Source: Planctomycetaceae bacterium | Lineage (GTDB): Bacteria; Planctomycetota; Planctomycetia; Pirellulales; Pirellulaceae | Length of the DNA stretch: 53,744 nucleotides | Assembly: GCA_012729315.1 (NCBI GenBank) | Contig: JAAYDI010000152.1 | Location: 1 to 53,744 of the forward strand | Direction: 5' to 3' | Shown: in pieces, positions 24,464 through 32,725 of the stretch | How positions within the stretch are numbered: position 1 is the stretch's first letter | Layout: every line of letters starts with the position of its first letter | Notes under the pieces: model-generated | What the model was told of the DNA's origin: nothing | The model's database searches: none | What the model saw: only the letters and a program-made list of their open reading frames with translations | Position numbers and translations under genes: made by a program

Positions 24464-24828
24464 TCAAACACCCGCACCTTGGCCCAATTGTCCTCGAACT
24501 GCTCGATGAACTTCATGTGGCGGGGGTGCGTTGAGTATTCGTCGTGAGCCGCCTTGTTGCGAAACACCAGGTTCAACGCCACCTCGAATACCTGGTCGTT
24601 CACGTCACGCTGGAATTCTTCCCCCCGCACACCGACCGAGAAATACACCATGCCGTCGTGATCCGACAGGTACTCCTTGCAGCCCGCCACCAGCTTGTCC
24701 ACCGCGGCGCTCGAGTTGTCTTTCAATGTGAAGTAGACCATGTGACACATCTGAGGGTCGGCAGCAACTGTGGAGACAACCGGACAGAGAACGAACAGAG
24801 CGGCCAGCAGGGTCAGGTAGCGACTCAT
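24448..24828 (-). CDS. Secreted Dabb (stress-responsive A/B barrel) domain protein
   Basis: A 126-residue protein with a signal peptide (MSRYLTLLAALFVLCPVVSTVAA). The remaining ~100 residues form a single Dabb domain: MCHMVYFTLKDNSSAAVDKLVAGCKEYL, then VFEVALNLVFRNKAAHDEYSTHPRHMKFIEQF. These ferredoxin-like barrels usually dimerise and bind small molecules; some are enzymes such as polyketide cyclases. The exported form is common in planctomycetes without known function. AAGGAG lies five bases before the ATG. Confidence 0.88.
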   Translation of the reverse strand: MSRYLTLLAALFVLCPVVSTVAADPQMCHMVYFTLKDNSSAAVDKLVAGCKEYLSDHDGMVYFSVGVRGEEFQRDVNDQVFEVALNLVFRNKAAHDEYSTHPRHMKFIEQFEDNWAKVRVFDSYLK

Positions 24829-25132
24829 GGGAGCTCCTTAATCGTAAATGGCGATAGAGATAGAGATAGTGGTTTCCAATCCGATGATGCAACTGGCAGG
24901 CTATTCTCTTCCTCACCGCTGCATTTTTCAACCGCCCAGACCAGCGGGGGGCCAGGGAGTCCATCGTATCAGCGGCCGTGGATGGGTGGTCGCTCGTCTC
25001 CAGTCTCGGTGCGTATTCGATCGGGCGGCTGGCCGACGGGTGTGAATCTGTAACGGAAAAGATGATTAAATCTTTTGCGGTGAGTTTGCCGATGGAAGGG
25101 GCGGGCCAATTTCTCTATGGGAGCCATTGCGC
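24829..25132. other. Divergent intergenic region with AT-rich palindrome
   Basis: This 304 bp stretch lies between divergent genes. Near the downstream gene it holds an AT-rich perfect inverted repeat, AAAAGAT-GATTAA-ATCTTTT (25057-25076), 56 bp before the start at 25133. In such GC-rich DNA this stands out as a possible operator or promoter. Nothing else was identified. Confidence 0.5.
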
Positions 25133-25363
25133 ATGAGAATCAACTTCTTCGACTGGATTCGTGAAGGGGTTCGTCAGTCTATTCTGCTGGGGCTGTCTGA
25201 CGCGGCGGTTGAAATCGGCTCGGAGAAGGACGTGGAGGTGCTCAATCAGCAACTCCTGGCGTCGCTCGATCAGGGCCGGATCGTCGACGAATCGGCCAAG
25301 GCAAATCGGGGACGCCGCAAGGCCTTAGGACGTTCGCTCAGCCAGATCGTGGAAGCTCCGTAG
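25133..25363 (+). CDS. Conserved small protein (planctomycete)
   Basis: A 76-residue cytoplasmic protein, MRINFFDWIREGVRQSILLG at the start and ALGRSLSQIVEA at the end, with a GGGAG site nine bases upstream. I recall near-identical small proteins in other planctomycetes, always beginning MRIN.FDW.REGV.QSVLLGVSDA, but no function. An amphipathic N-terminal helix, an acidic middle (EIGSEKDVEVLNQQLLASL) and a basic KANRGRRKALGRSL tail suggest a protein- or nucleic-acid-binding adaptor. It stands alone behind the AT-rich palindrome. Confidence 0.7.
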   Translation: MRINFFDWIREGVRQSILLGLSDAAVEIGSEKDVEVLNQQLLASLDQGRIVDESAKANRGRRKALGRSLSQIVEAP

Positions 25364-25560
25364 CGGCTGCGCATGCAGTGCCGGCTGGTCGGTCCTTGCG
25401 GCTGCCGGTGCCCGCCGTCAGCCTGGTCGGATGAGCATCTGCCTGTGCAGCCGTGTCACCGCGTCACGCGCTGCCGGGGGTCGAACTACCGGCATGATCC
25501 GGGTACTCTAAAAGTGCCCCTCATTCCGTTCCCCAAGAAGCAGGCAGGTAAGACAGGACG

Positions 25561-26685
25561 ATGGAGTATCGCACCCTCGGTAAGACTGGCATACGCGTCT
25601 CGGTGCTCGGTTTCGGCGCGATGCGACTGCCGGTCACCGGCCAACCGCACGAGGTGGATGAAGACGCGACGATCGACATGCTGCGGTACGCGATCGACCA
25701 GGGCGTCAATTACATTGATTCGGCGTACGTGTACCACGATGGGCACAGCGAGATCGTCATAGGCAAGGCGCTCCAGGACGGCTACCGAGCGAAAACGTAT
25801 GTGGCCACGAAGTGCCCTGTCTGGATGGTCGACCAGACGGCCGACTTCGACCGATTGCTCAACGAGCAGTTAGCCAGACTCCAGACGGACCATATCGACT
25901 TCTATCTGTTGCACTGTCTCCAGCAGGGGAACTGGCCACGCATGCAGCAGATGGACGTTGCCAGCTGGGCTGAACGGGCTCAACGCGATGGGCGGATCGG
26001 GCAGTTCGGCTTTTCGTTCCACGACAGCTTCTCCGTGTTTCAGGATATCGTGGATGCCTATGACTGGGGCTTCTGCCAGATCCAATACAACCTGGTCAAC
26101 GAGAACGTGCAGGCGGGGACGGCCGGTCTGAAATACGCGGCAGCGAAAGGGTTGGGCGTGGTGATCATGGAGCCGCTTTTTGGCGGCACGCTGGCCAACC
26201 CGCCGGACGCGGTGCGCCAGCTCTGGGAAGAAGCCGGGTACCAGCCCGTCCCCGTTGCGCTGCGCTGGGTGTGGGACCGGCCCGAAGTGTCGCTGGTCCT
26301 GAGCGGCATGTCGACCAGAGCGCAGGTGGAGCAGAACATCGAGACGGCGCGCGAGGCCGGAGTGGGACGCCTGACCGACGGCGAACGGGCTGTGATCCGG
26401 CGGGTCCAGGAGAAGTACGAGGAGCTGTCACCCATTCCGTGCACGAAGTGCGGTTACTGCCTGCCCTGCCCGCATGGAGTCGACATTCCGGTGAACTTCG
26501 AACTCTATAACGAGGCCACGGTCTTTCAGGGCAGCAGCGTGGTGCTGTGCCGGAACCTGTACCACGGCCTCCCAGAGTCACAGCGCGCAGCGGCCTGCGC
26601 AGCGTGCCACACCTGTGAGGATCGGTGCCCTCAGAAGATCGAAATCAGCCGGCTCATGGGTGAAGTCGGAAAGCACTTCGCCTGA
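25561..26685 (+). CDS. Aldo/keto reductase with C-terminal ferredoxin-like 4Fe-4S domain
   Basis: A 374-residue cytoplasmic protein. The AKR barrel (about 1-285) starts YRTLGKTGIRVSVLGFGAMRLP and has the expected tetrad region: YIDSAYVYHDGHSE (Asp, Tyr), ATKCPVW (Lys) and IDFYLLHCL (His). The C-terminal ~85 residues hold two cysteine clusters, CTKCGYCLPCPHGVDIP and CAACHTCEDRCPQKIEI, which should bind two [4Fe-4S] clusters. This two-domain family is widespread in anaerobes and planctomycetes and is presumed to couple a carbonyl/alcohol reaction to ferredoxin-type electron transfer. The physiological substrate is unknown. Confidence 0.92.
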   Translation: MEYRTLGKTGIRVSVLGFGAMRLPVTGQPHEVDEDATIDMLRYAIDQGVNYIDSAYVYHDGHSEIVIGKALQDGYRAKTYVATKCPVWMVDQTADFDRLLNEQLARLQTDHIDFYLLHCLQQGNWPRMQQMDVASWAERAQRDGRIGQFGFSFHDSFSVFQDIVDAYDWGFCQIQYNLVNENVQAGTAGLKYAAAKGLGVVIMEPLFGGTLANPPDAVRQLWEEAGYQPVPVALRWVWDRPEVSLVLSGMSTRAQVEQNIETAREAGVGRLTDGERAVIRRVQEKYEELSPIPCTKCGYCLPCPHGVDIPVNFELYNEATVFQGSSVVLCRNLYHGLPESQRAAACAACHTCEDRCPQKIEISRLMGEVGKHFA

Positions 26686-26790
26686 GGGCAGGTCGCACGT
26701 CATCCCGCTGCCAACGCTCGCCGCACCCACCGCGATTGCCGGTCCGAGATGTGCGGTCCGGCGCTAGCGGTCCCGGGGGTCTCCGACCGT

Positions 26791-27096
26791 TTACCAGCGG
26801 TCGCGGTGGCGCCCGCCGCCACCACCACCACCACCACGCGGTCGGTCTTCGCGCGGCTTGGCTTCGGTCACCTTCACGGATCGGCCGTCGATTTCCGTTT
26901 CATTCAGAGCCTGGATGGCGGCCTGAGCGGCTGCGTCACTGCCCATCTCCACAAACCCGAACCCTCGGCTGCGGCCCGAGTCGCGATCGACAACCACCTC
27001 CGCACTGACCACTTCACCGTACTGGGCAAACAGCTCTTCCAGATCTGAGCTGGTCGTGTTGAAGCTTAGGTTTCCGCAATACAGTTTTCGTCCCAT
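26791..27096 (-). CDS. RRM-domain RNA-binding protein
   Basis: A 101-residue protein with one RNA recognition motif: RNP2 as LYCGNLSF (5-12) and RNP1 as RGFGFVEM (44-51), followed by a Gly-rich, basic tail (RPRGGGGGGGGRHRDRW). This is the cyanobacterial/planctomycete Rbp type, often linked to cold stress or RNA chaperoning. GGAG lies eight bases before the ATG. The 412 bp upstream of it separate it from the Dnmt2-like gene on the same strand. Confidence 0.93.
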   Translation of the reverse strand: MGRKLYCGNLSFNTTSSDLEELFAQYGEVVSAEVVVDRDSGRSRGFGFVEMGSDAAAQAAIQALNETEIDGRSVKVTEAKPREDRPRGGGGGGGGRHRDRW

Positions 27097-27508
27097 TGTT
27101 CAGACTCCGGAAGGATACGATGGAGGTACGCATGCCGTGGCACGGCTCAGTGGACCGATCCCCACAGCGTAGCCGGGGATCGAAGGTGACGACGCTCTTG
27201 ATCGTGGGAGAATTACAGCAGACTATTCAAACAGCCGAGTTTCAGAAGCAGTAGCTATCTACCAGGACAGTCGGCAAAAGGAAAAGCAGCAGGACAGCCC
27301 ACTAAGTGTCCCCACGCGTCGTCTCCTTGTAGACCTTCCAAAGCGGAGAGTCGCTACTAGTTGTTCCCGAATTTTAGACGGCATCCTATGCTGCGCTCTG
27401 GCGGAAGTCAATCACCGTTGCCGGGGGCGCGTCGGGCGGAAACATACCTGGCGGGTAGCCGTTCACATGCCGGCCGCGGCCGCCGCTGTCCGCCCGCGCG
27501 GCGATATC
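27097..27508. other. Intergenic region, 412 bp
   Basis: This lies between the RRM gene and the upstream Dnmt2-like gene, both on the minus strand. The segment 27180-27360 is noticeably less GC-rich than its surroundings and may form the promoter and leader of the RRM gene. I see no gene, terminator or repeat. Confidence 0.5.
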
Positions 27509-28468
27509 TCATTCCGGGGCGTGCCGGTGCGACCCTGCGGCCGGCCGCGGCGCTGTGGATCCGCACGACTCCGAGAGTGTGGGAATGGCGGCCAGCACAT
27601 GCCGCACGGCGGCCACCGACAGGCTGTTGCCCACGTACCGCCACGCCTGCTGCACGGTCAGTCCATCGGGAAGTTGGAAGGATGGTGGAAAGCCGAGCAG
27701 GCGGAGGATTTCGCGCGGTGCAAAGCGGCGGAGTCCCGTCATGGTCTGCAGGTACGAACCGCTCCGGACGTGCGATCGGCCGTAGGCGGACGTGAAACAG
27801 CTGGTGGAGGCTTGGGCATCGCCGGCATCCACCACGTCGATTGCCGTCGCGTAGCGCTGTGCAATGGAGGCCGGCAGGGCAAGCGCCGCGTCCGGCGCGT
27901 CGTCCAGTGTGTCGTCCAGGAAATCTGCCAGCGGCACGGGATGCGGGTGTGGCAGGGGGATGTCCTGCAACGCGCCTCGTGCGGCAACCAGGTAGAACCG
28001 CGCTCGGCGATTGGGGATCCCCAACTCGGTCGGGCACAGCACGCGTGTGCGCACCTGGTAGTGGCACCGCCGCAGCGTTTCGAGCAGCCGGCGGCAGGCC
28101 TGCGAAGTCCGGAAGGGCGGCACGTTCTCCACCGCGACATACGCCGGCAGCAACTCGGCTATCCGCTCGATCACGGCCAGCAGGCCGGCGGCGCGCGGGT
28201 CGGCCAGGTCACGCTGGTTTCCTCGCCGCGTGTACGGCTGGCAGGGCGGTGACAGCCACCACAGATCAGCGCCCCAGGCACGATACTCGGCACACGAGAT
28301 CGACTCGATCGTCCGCACCGCCGTCGTGTGCGGGAAATTGTGCGCGTAGATGGCGAGCGCCGTGCGGTCAATGTCGATGGCGGCTGCGATCTGAGCTCGC
28401 GGGCCCAGGGCTGCCGCGCATCCGCCGATACCACAGAACAACTCAAGTATGCGCACCGGTACGCTCAC
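27509..28468 (-). CDS. Dnmt2-like cytosine-C5 methyltransferase (candidate tRNA methylase)
   Basis: A 319-residue cytosine-C5 methyltransferase. Motif I is ILELFCGIGG (7-16), motif IV SPPCQPYTRRG (73-83) with catalytic Cys76, motif VI ENV (114-116), motif VIII RARFYLVA, and motif X YVGNSLSVAAV (278-288). Three features point to the Dnmt2/TRDMT1 branch rather than a DNA methylase: the PPCQP.TR.G form of motif IV, the CFTSAYGR segment (224-231, the CFT hallmark of Dnmt2), and the short target region followed by REILRLLGFPPSFQLPD. Dnmt2 enzymes methylate C38 of tRNA-Asp, or tRNA-Glu in Geobacter. No restriction endonuclease adjoins it. It starts at GTG 28468; GTG 28456 is an alternative. Confidence 0.8.
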   Translation of the reverse strand: MSVPVRILELFCGIGGCAAALGPRAQIAAAIDIDRTALAIYAHNFPHTTAVRTIESISCAEYRAWGADLWWLSPPCQPYTRRGNQRDLADPRAAGLLAVIERIAELLPAYVAVENVPPFRTSQACRRLLETLRRCHYQVRTRVLCPTELGIPNRRARFYLVAARGALQDIPLPHPHPVPLADFLDDTLDDAPDAALALPASIAQRYATAIDVVDAGDAQASTSCFTSAYGRSHVRSGSYLQTMTGLRRFAPREILRLLGFPPSFQLPDGLTVQQAWRYVGNSLSVAAVRHVLAAIPTLSESCGSTAPRPAAGSHRHAPE

Positions 28469-28551
28469 GACATCTTGGATCTGGATACTCAGCCGTATAA
28501 ACTACCGTGTGAAATACCGTGTTAATTCGTCCAATGAAGGAAAGACTGACC

Positions 28552-30756
28552 ATGACAATTCGTATTCTAACAGCGTGCCGCCCGGTTCCGACTGCGGCCC
28601 GTTCCATTCAGATGTGGGCCTGCCTGCTGGCCGTCTGTGTCTGCGCCTGCAGCGCAGCGGCGGAGGAGATGCGGACACTCTCGCGCGAGGTGTTGCGGGA
28701 CAAAATCCGTGGCGGGTGGGCTGGCCAGATGATTGGCGTGGCCTACGGTGCGCCCACGGAATTCCGTTCCAACGGGCGGATCCTGGAGGGGGAACTCAGT
28801 TGGAAAGCGGGCATGCTGGAGAACACGCTTCACCAGGACGATCTGTACGTCGAGATGACCTTCTCGAAGGTGATGGACGACCTGGGGCTGGACGCGACCT
28901 GCCAGCAGTTCGGCGAAGCGTTCAAGGATTCCCAGTATCACCTGTGGCATGCCAATGCCGGCGCGCGCCGGGCCTTGAATCGGGGGATCGAAGCGCCGTG
29001 GTCAGGGCACCCTAAATACAACTTCCACGCCAACGACATCGATTTCCAGATCGAAGCCGACTTCATCGGTCTGATGTGCCCCGGCCTGCCGCGCGAATCC
29101 AATAAGTACTGTGACCGTGTGGGCCGGGTGATGAATTACGGTGACGGGCTGTACGGCGGCATGTTTGTCTGTGGGATGTACGCCGCGGCCTATCTGCAAG
29201 ATGACCCGCGCGAGGTCGTCGCAGCCGGACTGGCCTGCATCCCGCCTGACAGCCAGTACGGGCGATTGATCCAGGATCTGCTGGACTGGTCGGCCCAGTT
29301 TCCGGACGACTGGCGCAAGGTGTGGCACCTGGTCCAGGACAAGTGGGACGTCAACGATGCGTGCCCCGACGGTTTCCAGGCGGATTTCAACATCGATGCG
29401 AAGCTCAACGGCGGCTACGTCGCCTTCGGGCTGCTGTTCGGCGGTGGGGACTTCGAGAAGACCATGGAAATCTCCACACGGTGCGGACAGGACTCGGACT
29501 GCAACCCGTCGAGTGCTGCGGGGGTGTTGGGCGTGATGCTCGGCTTCGACCGCATTCCGAAGCAGTTCGTCGAAGAGTTGCCGGCGCTGGCGGACTGCAA
29601 GTTCGATTTCACCGACTACTCGTTCAACGACATCGTCGAGTCGACCGAGAAGCGGGCGCTGCAGGTCATCGCGGCGACCGGCGGCCAGGTGACCGACACC
29701 GAGGTCTCGATCCGGGTCCAGACGCCGCAGGCACCGGAGCTGGAGCAGTGGACACCGGGTATTCCCGACCGCCGTATCGGGGTCGACGAAGCGGCCTGGA
29801 AGTGGTCTGGACCGTGGGCTCAGAGTGGCCAGCTCAAGGTCGCCCGGGAAAGCGGATGTGAGGCCACGCTGCGGTTCTCCGGCGTTGCCGTGGCCGTCCT
29901 CGGACAGCTCAATCAGGCGGGCGGCCGCGCCGACGTGTATCTGGACGGCGAGAAGCAGGAACTGGCGCTGGACGCCTATATCGTCCCCAACACGCATGAC
30001 AACGTGCTGTGGCATGCGTATGGCCTGCCGTCGGGCGACCATGTGTTGCGCATCGTGACAACGGGTACGGCCGATCCGCGATCCGAGGGGCATGAGATCG
30101 CCATCTCGCAGGCTGTTGTGTACCGGGAGGACAAGACGCAGGCACATCCCGATTCGACGCAATGGGACCGGCTGTTCTCGGAGGATTTTTCCGACGCTCA
30201 GGCCCCGGAGGGAATCTGGTCGTGGCAGGACGGTGTGCTCACGGCCACGGAAGACCAGTGCATCTGGACCGTCCAGGAATACGAAAACTTCCAACTGGAC
30301 CTGGAGTTCAAGACCGACCATGGCACGAACAGTGGTGTGATTGTGTACTGCTCGGATCTGGAGAACTGGATCCCCAACTCCGTGGAGATCCAGATTGCGG
30401 ACGACTTCGCGTCCCAATGGGCCGATAGCCCGAAGAGCTGGCAATGTGCGGCGATCTTCGGCCATCTGGCGGCGTCGGAGAGTGTGGTGAAGAAGCCGGG
30501 CGAGTGGAATCGCATGACCATCACCTGCCGCGGACCGGCGATCTCGGTGCTGCTCAACGAACGCCTGGTGACGGAAATCGACCTGCGGAAATGGACGTCG
30601 GCCACGCGGAATCCGGACGGCAGTGAGATCCCCGCGTGGCTCAACAAGCCGCTGGCCGATATCGCCACGCGCGGCCATATCGGGCTGCAGGGTAAACACG
30701 CCGGCGCCCCCATCTACTTCCGCAACCTCAGGATCACCTCGCTCCCGGCGAACTAG
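28552..30756 (+). CDS. Exported ADP-ribosylglycohydrolase / DUF1080 fusion
   Basis: A 734-residue secreted protein; I start at 28552 because AAGGAAAG precedes it and the signal peptide follows. Residues about 42-360 form an ADP-ribosylglycohydrolase-like domain paralogous to the product at 2991, sharing GGWAGQMIGVAYGAPTEF, HQDDLYVEMTF, MNYGDGLYGG and CGQDSDCNPSSAAG. Residues about 390-535 look like a beta-sandwich ligand-binding module. The last ~185 residues are DUF1080 (WDRLFSEDFSDA..., WTVQEYENFQLDLEFKT, GTNSGVIVY, GHIGLQGKHAGAPIYFRNLRI), a concanavalin-like fold now linked to 3-keto-glycoside hydrolysis. The joining of an N-glycosidase-like domain to DUF1080 suggests action on an oxidised glycoside. 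It is divergent from the Dnmt2-like gene. Confidence 0.85.
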   Translation: MTIRILTACRPVPTAARSIQMWACLLAVCVCACSAAAEEMRTLSREVLRDKIRGGWAGQMIGVAYGAPTEFRSNGRILEGELSWKAGMLENTLHQDDLYVEMTFSKVMDDLGLDATCQQFGEAFKDSQYHLWHANAGARRALNRGIEAPWSGHPKYNFHANDIDFQIEADFIGLMCPGLPRESNKYCDRVGRVMNYGDGLYGGMFVCGMYAAAYLQDDPREVVAAGLACIPPDSQYGRLIQDLLDWSAQFPDDWRKVWHLVQDKWDVNDACPDGFQADFNIDAKLNGGYVAFGLLFGGGDFEKTMEISTRCGQDSDCNPSSAAGVLGVMLGFDRIPKQFVEELPALADCKFDFTDYSFNDIVESTEKRALQVIAATGGQVTDTEVSIRVQTPQAPELEQWTPGIPDRRIGVDEAAWKWSGPWAQSGQLKVARESGCEATLRFSGVAVAVLGQLNQAGGRADVYLDGEKQELALDAYIVPNTHDNVLWHAYGLPSGDHVLRIVTTGTADPRSEGHEIAISQAVVYREDKTQAHPDSTQWDRLFSEDFSDAQAPEGIWSWQDGVLTATEDQCIWTVQEYENFQLDLEFKTDHGTNSGVIVYCSDLENWIPNSVEIQIADDFASQWADSPKSWQCAAIFGHLAASESVVKKPGEWNRMTITCRGPAISVLLNERLVTEIDLRKWTSATRNPDGSEIPAWLNKPLADIATRGHIGLQGKHAGAPIYFRNLRITSLPAN

Positions 30757-30778
30757 GCCCGGCACGCGGTGGACTCTT

Positions 30779-30811
30779 CGCGGCACGCACGTGTTTAGGG
30801 TGCGTGCCGCG
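30779..30811 (+). terminator. Strong hairpin after the fusion gene
   Basis: A perfect 12-bp stem, CGCGGCACGCAC...GTGCGTGCCGCG, with a 9-base loop starts 23 bases after the stop codon. There is no T-run, so it may act as a 3' end stabiliser or a factor-assisted terminator. Confidence 0.65.
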
Positions 30812-30927
30812 GTTCCGCCGCGTCGACCTTCCACATCTTGCGCATCAGTCTGCTGCAGGTCCACTGCAACCGTGGAGATACAGTCACTACAATCCAGGCG
30901 GACATTTTCCAGCAAGGGGGTTGACCC

Positions 30928-32649
30928 ATGACGCTGCAGAACGGGACCGTCCTGGTGTTAGGGGCGGGCATAAACGGTGTCGCGATTGCGCGCGAACTGG
31001 TACTCAATGGCATGTCTGTCTGCCTGGTGGATCAGGCGGATATTGCGGGGGGCACGACGGCGTATTCGTCGCGGCTGATTCATGGCGGCCTGCGGTATCT
31101 GGAATTTGGCGAGTTTCACCTGGTGCGCAAGTCGCTGGAGGAGCGAGAGCGACTGCTTCAGCTGGCTCCGCACTGTGTCCGGCCGCTGCACCTGTTCATT
31201 CCGGTCCAGCGGCGGGCGAGCGGTTTCTTTGCTGCAGCGCGCAAGTTCCTGGGCTGGCCGGCCACTGGCCGGGAACGGTATGTCCCACGCGGCCTGTGGC
31301 TGATACGCATGGGGCTCTGTCTCTATGACTGGTGTGCACGTAGCTCGTCGCTGCCGCGCCATCGGCAACACCGGATTGACGATCCGGCAGTGCCACCGGT
31401 GGATTCTGACCAGTTCCACTGGCTGGTGTCGTACTACGATGCCCAGATCGATTATCCGGAGCGATTCGTACTGGCGATGCTTGAGGACGCGCGCCGTCTG
31501 GCCGTGGAGCAGGGTGTGCGGTTGGACGTCTTCACCTACCACCGCGCCAGCAGGCAAGGTGGTTCGATCACAGTGCAGCCCACTGGATCGGAGACCGGCG
31601 GGAGTTCCAGCTCCGCGGCATCGGCGGGCGACACAGCGCACACGTTTGAGCCGGCGGCGATCGTCAACGCGACGGGCGCATGGGTCGACCGGACTTTGGC
31701 TCAGCTGCAGGTTGCCTCGCCGCAACTGGTGGGCGGTACGAAGGGCAGTCACTTCCTCACACGCCACGAGCGGCTGCGCGCCGCGCTGGATGACAAAGGT
31801 GTCTACGCTGAAGCGCAAGACGGCCGGCCCGTGTTCCTGCTCCCGTACGGTCCGTATACACTGGTCGGGACGACCGATCTGCCGGTCGACATTGATCCGG
31901 CGTTAGTGGTCGCGGAAGACGAGGAATTAGAGTACCTGCTGCAGGCCGTTCGCGAGGTGTTTCCGCAGTTGGAGCTGAGTCGCAGCGACGTTGACATGCA
32001 CTACTGTGGTGTACGGCCGCTGCCCAAGACCTCCGCTGCACAGACCGCTGCGATTACCCGCCGGCACCTGCTGCATGTGAGCGACAATTCGGACGTGCCG
32101 ATCGTATCCGTCATCGGCGGCAAGCTCACAACCTGCCGCGCGCTGGCAGAAGAAGTGGTCCAGCTGGTGTTGCGGCGGCTCCAGCTGCCGGTCGAGCGGA
32201 ACTCGCGCGATCGCGTGATTCCGGGGGGGGAACGGTTTCCCGACTCAGCCGCGCAGGTGGCTGCGGAGCAGACGAGTCTGGCCGAGCAGTTGGAGTTCAC
32301 GGCGGCCCAGGTGGCGGCCGTATGGCGACTGTGCGGCAAGCGCGCCGCGTACTTGCTGACGCCCCCTCCGCCCGACGCCGCGGAAACGAATGGGCGCGAC
32401 AACCTCCGCGGCACCGAGCTGCCGCTGCGGTTCGTGCGCCGCGTCATGCACGACGAGTGGTGCTGCCAGCTGGAAGATCTGGTCGAACGCCGCCTCATGC
32501 TGCTCTATCAGCCCGATCTGTCGCGCGAGTGCCTGCAGCATCTGGCAGAGGTGATGGCAGCCGAGGGGCTGCTCGCGGCAGAGCAGGTGGATGCCGCAGT
32601 CGCCCGCTGCGTCGAACGGCTGCGGACCCATTATGGTAAAGCCGTGTGA
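30928..32649 (+). CDS. glpD: FAD-dependent glycerol-3-phosphate dehydrogenase
   Basis: A 573-residue membrane-associated flavoenzyme that oxidises glycerol-3-phosphate to dihydroxyacetone phosphate and passes electrons to quinone. The N-terminal FAD fold is clear: VLVLGAGINGVAIARELVLNG (10-30), GGTTAYSSRLIHGGLRYLE and FHLVRKSLEERE. Substrate-domain blocks include VNATGAWVD, TKGSHF, FLLPYGPYTLVGTTD, YCGVRPLP and VIGGKLTTCRALAE; the C-terminal helical cap includes FVRRVMHDEWC. The ATG at 30928 follows AAGGGGG. It complements glpF at 1823, but no glycerol kinase or glpR is visible. Confidence 0.95.
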   Translation: MTLQNGTVLVLGAGINGVAIARELVLNGMSVCLVDQADIAGGTTAYSSRLIHGGLRYLEFGEFHLVRKSLEERERLLQLAPHCVRPLHLFIPVQRRASGFFAAARKFLGWPATGRERYVPRGLWLIRMGLCLYDWCARSSSLPRHRQHRIDDPAVPPVDSDQFHWLVSYYDAQIDYPERFVLAMLEDARRLAVEQGVRLDVFTYHRASRQGGSITVQPTGSETGGSSSSAASAGDTAHTFEPAAIVNATGAWVDRTLAQLQVASPQLVGGTKGSHFLTRHERLRAALDDKGVYAEAQDGRPVFLLPYGPYTLVGTTDLPVDIDPALVVAEDEELEYLLQAVREVFPQLELSRSDVDMHYCGVRPLPKTSAAQTAAITRRHLLHVSDNSDVPIVSVIGGKLTTCRALAEEVVQLVLRRLQLPVERNSRDRVIPGGERFPDSAAQVAAEQTSLAEQLEFTAAQVAAVWRLCGKRAAYLLTPPPPDAAETNGRDNLRGTELPLRFVRRVMHDEWCCQLEDLVERRLMLLYQPDLSRECLQHLAEVMAAEGLLAAEQVDAAVARCVERLRTHYGKAV

Positions 32650-32725
32650 ATGGCAGATCGGCGTGACACACGAGCTGGCCACTCACGCCGCCCGGTGGTC
32701 TCTTTCACGGAAGACTGATCGATAA

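Noticed and set aside
27509-28468. Restriction-modification system
   Set aside because: No endonuclease or specificity gene adjoins, and the motifs favour the Dnmt2 branch.
29002-30915. 637-codon minus-strand open frame
   Set aside because: It is a shadow of the ADP-ribosylglycohydrolase/DUF1080 gene with no motifs of its own.
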